Under the pieces are notes generated by a model. The model searched no databases, was not told where the DNA came from, and saw nothing but the letters and a program-made list of their open reading frames with translations. This document shows, piece after piece, positions 33,301 to 45,300 of a stretch of DNA of 53,891 bases. Both the position numbers and the translations under genes were made by a program. How positions within the stretch are numbered: position 1 is the stretch's first letter; the number at the start of each line of letters is the position of its first letter. The stretch comes from Nemertoderma westbladi. Taxonomy: Eukaryota; Xenacoelomorpha; Nemertodermatida; Nemertodermatidae. Location: the NCBI GenBank assembly GCA_032718475.1, contig JAUCBJ010003312.1:1-53891 (forward strand), given 5' to 3'.

Positions 33301-36300
33301 AATGCCAAGAGTCAAAAGCCAAAACTACTTTGGGCGTAATGTCCTGATCCTATGTTTTTTATTAGTTTGTGGGGTGTAAGACTCTAAGTGTTTTACCCAT
33401 TTAGTTTATATATATACCGAGTCCCCATTAGTCAGTATGTCGGTACATTAGACAATTATCATATTAAGAAAGTGGATGGGAGACTTTATCAATCAATGGT
33501 TGGGAGTCTTCTGTACGCATCAATTGCAACCCCTCCTGATAACGCATATGCTGTTGCTATTGTCTACAAGTCACCAACTGAACTCCATATGACATCTGTG
33601 AAACAAATATTTCGTTATCTGAAGGGAACAGCTGATTTCTAACTTACTTACGCTGCTTGTGACTCAAGTCTTCATTTACTTGGTTACTCAGATTCTGATT
33701 GGGCAAGAGATCCAGCTAGAAGAAGGTCTACTACCGGAATTATTTTTATTTTATTTGGTGGAGCTATATCTTGAACCTGTAAACGTCAGTCTATGGTCTC
33801 CTTATCAACTGCTGAGGCTGAGTATGTTGCCTTGTCATCGGCTGCTCAAGAAGCTGTCTGGCTGAGGCGGCTCCTTGTTGAGTTAGGTATTGTGCAATCG
33901 CAATTGCGAAATATCCCATTGATCACCATCGAACAAAACACATTGATATTGTGGTGCCTTTGTTCGCGATGCCATCCGTAATAATGTTATACAGTAGATA
34001 TTCTCTATTGCCCATCGGAATTTATGTTGGCAGGTGAGCTAACAAAACCTTTAACAAAAACTTAACAAAACCTAAAGGTCGTTTTGAGTTGCTTCAAGAG
34101 GGCATGGGGATCAAAAATCCTAATGGGATTGTACCATAATGATTAAACTATGTTACTTGTAATCTAGAAAACTATTCAATCTCTCATTTAAACTATGTTT
34201 TGACTCTTGTCTGGCAACTACATAAATAAGGGATTTTGAATTGAACTCCTGTTCTAGAACTAAACAAATACCTCGTTAAGTCTCAAGAGTGTTAAAAATA
34301 TACTGTATGACTTCGTATTAATTACTTGTGCTGTCTGTTTAGTGACTTGGTATGATATGCAGTACAGTTGTACTGCAGTATTGTCGTTGTACCATAGTAT
34401 TGTACTGGTAATTCGATTGACTTCTTGCTATCGTTAACAATACAGATGGATCTACTGTGCTTTGAGTTACTTCTTTTCCAAACAATAAGTACCAGATACG
34501 AATTATATTTGATATTATAGGCATGGCAGAGAAAAGCTACGGAGACACAGCTGCTGCTAAATTTAATCCAAAACGTTTTAATTAGCACCGGAACGCTGGT
34601 TGGTTGTTTACTTTGTGCTCATTACGTTGTCAACCAAGAACTCACTGTTGGTGATTACGTTCTATTCACAACATATCTCCTACAACTCTACGGGCCGCTA
34701 AATCAATTTGGAAATATGTATATAATTTTACAGGTAATCAAACTCATCCATTGTATTTGGTAACGAGAGTAGCTGGATATAGAATATGATACTAATAAAA
34801 TAACCCTTTACAAATGTGAATACCTTCCTTTGCTGTAAGTTATTGTTGTCAATTCTTACCATAAGGGTCTAAAAGCTACATACTTATAATTTCCCTTGCT
34901 AAACTGCAGTGTCATAATCAGTATTTACTCTGGCATAGCTCTTTTGTAAGACTTGGTAAACTAATTAATTATTCTCCTTACTTTTCTTGCAGACTGCTTT
35001 TATAGATATGGAGAACATGTTCGATTTACTCGATGTAGAAGAAGAGGTGCAAGATGATACAGAAAACAAACACTTGAATGTAGTGCGCGGAGAGATTCAA
35101 TTCAAGAACGTTTATTTTAGCTACATTACTGGGTAAGCTATTCTTCTGTAAATATTTTATTTATACACAAATCATATTCGAACTATCATGTAAACCAAAC
35201 TTTAAAAGCAGTCTACTTAAACAAAAAGTTTCCTCTTTAATTAGACTCGAATATAGTGATTTACATTCATAAAGGTATTCATTAACACCTCCACTTGGTA
35301 TGACATTCCATTCTCCATGAGGAGCAGCTTGACAACCCATGACTTTCTTGAGACGCCTCTTAATTAAAAGAGACTAGCCTTGAAGATGCGGATAATCTTG
35401 AGATATTCATGGGGATATAGAGATTTGGTGGCGCAATTTTGTCGACAAGCTGCAATAGCTTCTCAATATGCAGCTACAATCAGTAGGCCGATTATAAATA
35501 GATAAATCTACATAAAATAACTCTTATATTTTCATTCATCAGGAAAGAGATTTTGAAGAACATCACCTTTGTTATACCTTCCGGCCATACTGTGGCCATT
35601 GTTGGACCTTCCGGTTCCGGAAAATCTACGATAATTCGACTTCTTTTCCGATTCTATGACGTCACATCCGGATCAATACAGATCGATGGTCAGGACATTA
35701 GTAAAGTCACCCAGCTGTCATTGAGACATTCTATAGGAGTCGTCCCCCAAGATACGGTTCTGTTTCATAAGGATATTCGGTAGGTTAAGAGGTTTAGTGA
35801 CAACTGTCAAAACCGATTTTGTCCAATTTGACCTTTTGAGAGCGTTTTAATCTAAAATGATGCATGAAACATGTTCCTTGGGTTCAATTGGCCTATTCAA
35901 CATTTATTATAGGGTTTAATAATTCACACGTCATATTGTTTTTACACTCTATTAACATCCTACAAGCATTTTTGTGTGGGTAATATTTAAGAGCAGTAAT
36001 ACTTTTTATATATTAATATTAATAATAATAATGTGTTTGTCCAAGACAGACAGTATACAGTAGGTTCATTAATTCACAGTATGTCTACTAACACTGTTTG
36101 GGGCTGAGTGTGCTTTGCTTTCAGTTACCTCCCTTGATATAGAAGCCATTAGTAAACCTAAGACACTATTATGTTATGATGAACAATTATATAAATCATA
36201 TAATCCATTCAATCTGGCGGAAATGAAGGCAACCAAAGCTAATTCGCAATTCATCCGAACAAAATATTGTTGATTCTCTATTATCTTTCTAATACTGTAA

Positions 36301-39300
36301 AAGCTTTTGCGGAATTGCCCGGTTATTTTCCCCGTAAAGTACTCTGTAGTTGGTTTAGCAGGCATAAAAGGCCGTGTCATTGCTGTACCGGTGTTTTTAG
36401 GGGACATAAAAGCTATTTCTTCTGTATGTGTACTTTAGAGGACATAATTAGCAATTCTATGACGCAACGCCCTAGATCCTCTTGAAACAGTGTCGTTACT
36501 ATGACGACAGCTAACGGCTGAGCTTTACACGTGTAGCTTGCCCTGAGCCTTGCCTTGGTTCTTTGTTCTGCTCAGCTCAAAATGACGACATCTATCAGCT
36601 GTGTCCACGTGGAGCCTTTTGCCATTCGACCAATCAGAGATTACCTCTTTGTGTAAAAGCTGTACAGCAGAATTACAGGATTCAGTACTGACGTTTCCCC
36701 CACGCCTAGAACACCGGCCGGGGAATGTTTTCTGACATTAGAGCGTCTTTAATTATAAGATCATCAAACGGTTATCACGGTTTTGCACCTCGGCATCTGA
36801 TTAAGCACCCTGACGTAAACTGCTTTTCGCCGCATTATTTACTGCTATTTACTGTGTTGTTAATTGTATCGTTCGTTTACATATTATTATTGGGAAGAAT
36901 ATTGATAACGATCCGAAAACCCAATCTTCTTGATACACTAAGGTTAGAGAGACCGGTTACATATAACAATTTGCGACATACATTATCGTGGTTTGTAGTG
37001 AGTTCAATGCTACTTAATAGGCCCTACAAATGTCGGTTGTTATTCTCTTTATATATGATTAAAATCAGTGAATGTCGGCAATTCAGTGTGCAGTTGTGTG
37101 CAATAGTCTGTGTGTGCTTGACCGAGTAACAAAGCATTTCCTAAAGAATGCACTTTGGTGATCTTTAAGACATACTGTTGTGTATAGTGCAAGTCATAGC
37201 TCTGTTTAAATAGATAGAGCGCCACGTCCTAAAGGAACTGCTAATATTTCCCTAAAGTGAATAATATTCGTCAGAGATTATATATTAACGATCAATCGAA
37301 TAGTACGGTAGGCCTGCACCGCAATCAAATTAAAGCATCCAAATCCAGTCTCCCGGGTATATCCAGCGGGTGAATGGTCGCGCACAGACTGGCTTTGGCT
37401 AATGTTAGAATTATTATAGGTGTTCAATACTTGTCATAGGCTGGAGTAGATTTATAACCTAGAAGACATATAGATTTGGCGGGTTAAACTGCCAAAGGTC
37501 TTAAAAGCGCGAACAATAACCGTTTGTAGAATTCTTGATTGCAGTGTAGGCAATAAATACAGTTTAATATTGTTCTGGTAAGAACAATAACAGTTTGTAG
37601 GATCTTGATTGCGGCGTAAGCGATCAAGACTAAAGTACCGGTCGACCGGTAATCTGTAGGCCTGACTGCCTGATCATCCGGACCGGTACTTACAGCAGTA
37701 CAGGTACAGCAGTATTATTCGATTTTGATAATTATATACCGGTAGGTCTCGATATTAAATCGGGGACGCCTGGTTTTTATTGGGATTTTACTTAGGTCTA
37801 TTTCTGTCAGTTTTATTTATTTGTAGGCCAGTATTGAGCAGAAGGCGTGTAAGCTTGCTCAGTCTATACAGACAATTGGTAGGCTGGACTGTTGTCTGGC
37901 TGTTGTTGGGTCTGAACGGATTGCAGTGTGTGTAGAGTCTGTCCGATAAAGTGCCAGTTAGTAAGTAGGGGCATCTTGAGTTGTAAGGTCAACCCCCTCT
38001 TAAAGAATAAGTCGTACTACCGAGTTAGAACGCATACTAACTAACCATTTTGGAATCTGCATATACTGTAGTTTATTTAGGCTTGATAGTAGTCTGCCAG
38101 CGTTTTGGCCTGTGTTTGTTTGTGTGGTCTGTTCAGGTACCGTAATAGTTATTACTCAGATATTTTGTAGGCTGGATTGTTGTCTAGCTGTTATTAGGTC
38201 TAAAGAGATTGCTGCGTGTGTAGAGTCTGTCCGATAAAGTGCCAGTTAGTAAGTTGGGGCATCTTGAGTTGTAAGGTCAACCCCCTCCTAAAGAATAAGT
38301 CGTACTACCGTGTTAGAACGCATACTAACTAACCATTTTGGAATCTGCACATACAGTAGTTTATTTAGGCTTGATGGTAGTCTGCCAGCGTTTGGTTTGT
38401 ATTTTGTTTGAGTATTCTGTACGGGTAGCGTAATATTTATTATTCAGAGTTTATGTGATTATTCGCAACATTCATATCCCTAAGTTTATTCCTACAGTAA
38501 TTGTGCTTGTTACACATACCGTTATAGTTAAATTAACCCCGGTACTACACGGGCTGCTTGGCGTAGGTAAAGACTGGTGATTTTGTGCACCGGTCACTCC
38601 AGCAGATGCCGTGGTTCTTTTAGCTGTTCAAGTATTTTTAACTACTGATTATTTGTTGTACCAGTACTTGTACCTAATTTAGGGTTTAGTGTACAGTGCT
38701 TTCCGAAGGTAATTAGTGTGTAGGCAGTATATTTGTGTTGTAAAGTGGTTAATAGGCACGTTGGTTCTGGTAGACCGCGGTAATTAACTTCTAGGTAGGG
38801 GCACTCCGTGATACATAACGTAGTACCTATAGCGATACGGCTATAGGTCGTCAGGCGGTGGTATTTTCCTATCTGGACAACGCAGTGTATTTACTACTAC
38901 TTATTATTTTCAAATACCGTAGTATCCTGTCCGTTTTTAATAACCAGATTTCTAACCCTTTGTTAGGCTGGTTTGTAGACTTCTTGTAAAATTACCCTAA
39001 AAATTCGTATTTGTGTTTTTTGTAATTTTTTGTGTTTATTTAGAGATTGTAATCTCACCCCGAATTGTATGTAATTGTAGTATTAAGTAACTTAGGTAAA
39101 TTAGAATTATTTGTTTTAGTGTCCAACAAGTAGCACTTCACTGAGAGCGCACAGCTTCTGTGTAGTGACTCTTTCCCAGAAATAATAACACTTATTTCAA
39201 ATATTGACAAAACCCATTAAACGGGTATATATATTATAAATCAACTCTAACGATTTATAAATAGTAGGCCTGCCATACAACAATTAGGTCTCAATATCAG

Positions 39301-42300
39301 TTGGACTACTGCACAAATAACGGTAATAAAGTAAGTTAAAGTAACCAAGTAACCCTAAAATTCAGAAATTCAATTATTTAAAATAATTGATATACCGGTA
39401 TTTATGATAGGCCTATTATCTTTATTTCTATATATTTAGGCTGAAATTATACCGGTATTCTGTAATTAATTCCAGTCCAGAATTATACTTATATATAATA
39501 TAAGTGTAGGCTGTATACCGGTATTCACGATAGGCCTATTATATATTTATATATATTTGTGCTAAAATTACATACCGGTATTCTGTGATAAATCTAGTCT
39601 GAAATAGTACTTATATATACTATAAGCATACCGGTATTCTAATATATTTTATATATATACCACGTTACACTGAGTAGCAGTATCGGTAATTAATTATTAG
39701 GCTAACAGTGATACTGAATTACTAGACTTACTTTAACTGTATTTATAGCCGTAGGCATTCAACTGTGTAAACAAACATGTCAGACGCAACCCAATCACTG
39801 TCAGATAGTCTCTTAGAAAGTGTTAGAATGAGTATTAGACTTAGACAGCGTATTAAAAGGATCTGTGACCAAGATCAAAGTATAGAACATCCTAGATCCA
39901 AGTCTAAGTCACCTACTATTGTAAGAAAGGCCATCCCTACAGTAGTAGTGTCAGACCCTAGGCTAGTAGAACAGCGTAGGTCTATCATCGGCACTCGGGC
40001 CCAAGTCAAGCGGGATCAAGAAGCAGCTATCAAACAGCAGCAACCTCCTAGCCAAGAACCTAGTTCTCAGCGGCCCGATAGCTCCAGTAGTTCGGATACT
40101 GTTGAGCGGACGCCCGAATGCGGAGCGAAGATGGCGGATACGGTTTATGATGAGCGGCCAACCTTTGAAGAATCAACCAACGCCACTTCTTCTCAAGAAG
40201 AAAGCGAAGTGACAGCGGGGGAGCCGCGAAAGAGAGACACTATTGATATTTATCTGTCAGACTATCAGCGATTCCTAGGAGACGAAGAGTTGAGGAGACG
40301 ACTGTCTGGACTTCGCCCTAATAGTGAAGGAACCAAGCTTGTGTTGGACGCAATCGATGCGGAAATGTTAGCTGCGAACCAAGCTAAATTTGATGAAAAA
40401 CTCCGCCTCGCTAGAGTCCAGGAAGAACAAATAAAGAAAAAACAGATAGAGGACCGAAAGGCAGCAGCAGTAGCAGCGGCAATGGCAGAAGCAGAAGTGG
40501 AAAGAAAGGCGGCAGCGGCAATGGCAATGGCGGCAAAGGCAGTGGCAGAAGCAGAACGGAGAGCGTCTGAGGAGACTACCCAACTGGAGTTGGAAAATCT
40601 GCAAGAGACGCAAGACAACATAAATAAACAGTTAGCTGCTAGTCAAATGCAGATGATGAGTCGATCTACTCCCAAACGCCAAGAATACACATCATCGGAA
40701 GAAGGCGAGACCACCGATCCTGAAGGCGGAGGAAATAGATCTCGTCTAAGCAGGCGTAGAAAAACATCTCACCGTCACAAATTGCCTGATTTGCCCCCAG
40801 CTGTTAGAAGACAACTAGCTAGCACAGATTTAAGTAGTACAGAACCCACAGACCAAATTATTAAGGTCAAAAGACTCCCTACGATAGTCGATGAGCTTGA
40901 AATAATTAGGCCTGTCGTTCCCAAAGCCACTCCTGTGCTAGAGACCCCTGTACTTCCAGAGCTTAACTCTAAATTCCCTTTACACAGTACTACACTGCCT
41001 GTACCCGGTAGAACAGTCCATGAGAATATCCCTATCCTGGACGCTGAGAGAGAAATCAAAGATTTGTCTCCCGTCATCCCGCGTCTGCCCGCTACAATGT
41101 TGGCGACTCCCGCTTCGGCGGTCGAGTGGGTAGAGGAGGGACGGCGGGGGATGAATCTAAATAAAAGATAAAAGGGATAAAAGGCCGTGTCATTGCTGTA
41201 CCGGTGTTTTTAGGGGACATAAAAGCTATTTCTTCTGTATGTGTACTTTAGAGGACATAATTAGCAATTCTATGACACAACGCCCTAGATCCTCTTGAAA
41301 CAGTGTCGTTACTATGACGACAGCTAACGGCTGAGCTTTACACGTGTAGCTTGCCCTGAGCTTTGCCTTGGTTCTTTGTTCTGCTCAGCTCAAAATGACG
41401 ACATCTATTAGCTGTGTCCACGTGGAGCCTTTTGCCATTCGACCAATCAGAGATTACCTCTTTGTGTAAAAGCTGTACAGCAGAATTACAGGATTCAGTA
41501 CTGACGTTTCCCCCACGCCTAGAACACCGGCCGGGGAATGTTTTCTGACATTAGAGCGTCTTTAATTATAAGATCATCAAACGGTTATCACGGTTTTGCA
41601 CCTCGGCATCTGATTAAGCACCCTGACGTAAACTGCTTTTCGCCGCATTATTTACTGCTATTTACTGTGTTGTTAATTGTATCGTTCGTTTACATATTAT
41701 TATTGGGAAGAATATTGATAACGATCCGAAAACCCAATCTTCTTGATACACTAAGGTTAGAGAGACCGGTTACATATAACAATTTGCGACATACATTATC
41801 GTGGTTTGTAGTGAGTTCAATGCTACTTAATAGGCCCTACAAATGTCAGTTGTTATTCTCTTTATATATGATTAAAATCAGTGAATGTCGGCAATTCAGT
41901 GTGCAGTTGTGTGCAATAGTCTGTGTGTGCTTGACCGAGTAACAAAGCATTTCCTAAAGAATGCACTTTGGTGATCTATAAGACATACTGTTGTGTATAG
42001 TGTAAGTCATAGCTCTGTTTAAATAGATAGAGCGCCACATCCTAAAGGAACTGCTAATATTTCCCTAAAGTGAATAATATTCGTCAGAGATTATATATTA
42101 ATGATCAATCGAATAGTACGGTAGGCCTGCACCGCAATCAAATTAAAGCATCCAAATCCAGTCTCCCGGGTATATCCAGCGGGTGAATGGTCGCGCACAG
42201 ACTGGCTTTGGCTAATGTTAGAATTATTATAGGTGTTCAATACTTGTCATAGGCTGGAGTAGATTTATAACCTAGAAGACATATAGATTTGGCGGGTTAA

Positions 42301-45300
42301 ACTGCCAAAGGTCTTAAAAGCGCGAACAAATACCACCAAATCGTTTCAATTTCATATTTAAAATTGCCTTATCTACATGGATTTCACACAGCAACAACTT
42401 CAGTTATCTTCAGTACCGGTATATAAGAATATGGATTTCACGGAGAAAAACAGAGAACTTATGTTTACAAATGAATTACAAAATAAAAATCTTAAGCATA
42501 TTGCATTAAAAAAAAGTAGTAGTGTAGTGTAGTCAGATCGATGTGTAGTGTAGTCAGTCGATGCAAATATGTGATGGCAATAGCAATTAATGTGTAACAC
42601 GTCAGTGTAAATTTGATTCATTGAATTGATTGAAATTGATTAATTCCACCCCATTGAATCGCTTCTTATTTCGCAATAAATATAAAATTATTCTGGACAT
42701 CACTAATTTTCTAATTACTATTCCCTAGGCAGGCCTACTATTCCTTTTGATTGGCTTGTTTTATGAAAATTTAGGTAGAACATCTATAAATTAATATAAG
42801 ATCCACTCCATTCCCATCAGTTCGTTGGGACTGAAACTCACTGACGACGCCCAGTTCCGAGTTTTGGATGCCACACACCTCGGTTGCAAGGTAACCGAAC
42901 CCCACAGGTGCTCTCAGTGCGGAACCACCAACATAAGATCAGACGCCCTCCACAGTCTGTCATGTCGGAGAAGCAACGGGAGGATGGCACATCACTCTAT
43001 GTTGAACGACATAGTGAGGCAAGCCATGGCAACCTGTGGGGTTCCATCCTTACTGGAGCCACTGGGGTTGTGCAGAAATGATGGGAAGCGCGCCGACTCA
43101 TCACCGCATCCGCATGCTGACTTGGGATGTGACTGTCGTTGACCCGTCTTCTTGCCGCGAGTGCAGTGGCCGTCCACCATGTTGTCAAGGAAGTGGAGAA
43201 CACGAAGATTGCGAAGTACGAGGAACTAGTCGACCAAGGCTACCTATTCCACCTGGTAGCCTTCGAGACTCTCGGTCAACCCAGCCCTGAGACGGCTGCA
43301 TTCCTAAAGGAGGTGGGCAACCACCTCAAAGCAGTCACTCAGGAGCCAAGATCCCATCGGTTCCTCCTCCAACGCATCCTCATAGCCAACCTGATTGGCA
43401 ACACGGCCTCCATCCTCGGGACCACGACCCTGCACTATCAGATGGTCTCTACGATCTCCTCTCTGCTCCCCCAGCCCCCGCACCCATCATGGACCAGATT
43501 GCTTACTTTTAATTTTGTATACTTATAATTTTAGGTATTATTAGTTGGAAGGCTTTGTGTTTGTTTGTGCTATTTCTGTTTATATACAATACATATTAAG
43601 ATCCACAAAAAATATTTTTATAAAAAATTTTGGGAATTAACAAGAAACAAAAAAAAATGTGGTTTTGGTTGATTGCTAATTACTTTTGTATGTTATGCTT
43701 GATTGATTCGACTATTAAATGTCTGCATTAATAATATACAATTCATCCTTCCAGATACAACATACTTTATGGCAACATTTCTTCATGTGATGATGACATT
43801 GAGAGTGCTGCTAAGGCAGCAGATATACATTCTAGAATCGAAACATTTCCACAAGGTTATGAAACGATTGTTGGAGAGCGAGGACTCAAATTATCTGGGG
43901 GTGAGAAGCAACGCGTAGCTATAGCGAGAACTTTACTCAAATCCCCACAGATTATCCTTCTTGACGAGGTGAGATTATGTAATCCACACTGGGAATCAGA
44001 TAACAATATTTTACTGTAAACTGCTCCAAAGTTTAGATTTTCACTTACAACCTTCCCTTCGGTGGTTGTGGTAGGATTTTGCTAGTACTTTTCCAAGCAA
44101 AAACTATATCGGGATCTATCGAGTGAGTATCTATGAGTACGTATATAATGGGTCGAGGTCGTGTGCGTCTTGTTAAAAAATACTATTAAGTAAATATTCC
44201 AACTTTTATTGGTTGCTTTCCTGGTAGTAGTGCAGTGATTTGTATATACAAAGAAACTCTTCTGACAAATGAATAAACCAATTGACCAGTAAAAGCATTC
44301 AAAAAACCTATGTATCTAAATATTAGGGATCCGGGAAAGGGGGACTTTATTATCCGACAGGATAAAAGGTGCCCCTTTACTGATTTTATGAAAGATAATA
44401 ATAAAGAAATACAGACCATAAGTAAAACGAAAATTATAGACACGCAAAACCTCTGTAAAACAGTAAAATATTGATGCAGAACTCACTCTTGGAAAATGTT
44501 GGCACTGTGAACACTGCTGTTTCGTTCTTGTCTGGACAGGGGTGGTACCGTGCAGACAAGCATTACAGCTCTCAGGAATACTGGTACAGGTACTCCAATC
44601 GTGATCTCTACACAATTGGCTTTGCTGAAAACTAACTCAAACTCTGCCGAACTCCAACTTTTGGGCATTAATCTCGTTCAGGATGTAATCGAGAAAAATG
44701 ACAAGCACTAATCTCTTACTCAGGCAAAATGATTAAATGACAAAGATCACACAATGCGGTTCCTTTTATACTAAAATTTCTGCTCAGTCTTGGGAGTACG
44801 CGAAAGTTGACCCCAAACTGTAAGTCAAACATAATTAATACCGGGATTGGTTGAAACCAAAAACAATATCTCACGTAAATGGCTGAATCCAATGTTGTGT
44901 CAACAACACATGTTGTTATCACCTGTATCAAAGGGTGGTAATTTCAGAGTTCCCGTTAAACCCATGTTAACTGTGTAGGTGGACTTGATACAAACACAAT
45001 GGCCACTATTACAATGAGATTCACTTTCAAACCACCAACTTTCATACACTATTAACCAGCTCCCACTCTCCATAGCCCGTCCACTGTCCTTATTCGATAG
45101 CAGTTGATTAATTAAACTGCATTTGTGTACCAGCAAGGTATCTTGCAGCTTATTGGCTAGCTATCAATTAACACTGGCTCGGAGAATGGAGGCTGCTGAT
45201 TCCCATTACCCAATAATATAGTGACTGAATAATATCTACATTGAAACCCGTGGTGAAAGAATCGAAGCGCATTGGATTTTTTTAATTACGAAGCTTCAAA

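Larger units (their letters stand above)
30810..34120 (+). mobile_element. Ty1/Copia retrotransposon, heavily decayed, with internal deletions
   Basis: Pieces occur in Copia order: gag (UBN2-like), zinc knuckle, integrase C-terminal part, RT N-terminal part, RT C-terminal part, and RNase H. Protease, the integrase DDE core and the RT YVDD box are absent, so at least two internal deletions have occurred. A 759-bp hAT-type MITE splits it at 32190. A purine-rich GAGGGCATGGGG near 34100 may be the polypurine tract. No LTR could be defined. Confidence 0.85.
36364..42329 (+). mobile_element. LTR-like element with two 1153-bp direct repeats and a single coiled-coil ORF (non-autonomous)
   Basis: Direct repeats 36364-37516 and 41177-42329 are offset by exactly 4813 bp with no indel and about eight base differences (about 99 percent identity). 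Between them are a 2.26-kb leader with internal repeats and one ORF (39777-41171) that ends six bases before the second repeat. Just before that repeat is a purine-rich AAAAGATAAAAGGGATAAAA, as expected of a polypurine tract. There is no protease, RT or integrase. No 5-bp target duplication is evident: AATAC follows the right repeat, and I see no match on the left. A truncated 4.8-kb tandem duplication would look similar and cannot be excluded. Confidence 0.65.

Noticed and set aside
40265-40621. 118-codon minus-strand ORF rich in Ala and Ser
   Set aside because: Antisense of the Ala/Glu/Lys coiled-coil region; composition is a by-product of the codons used there.
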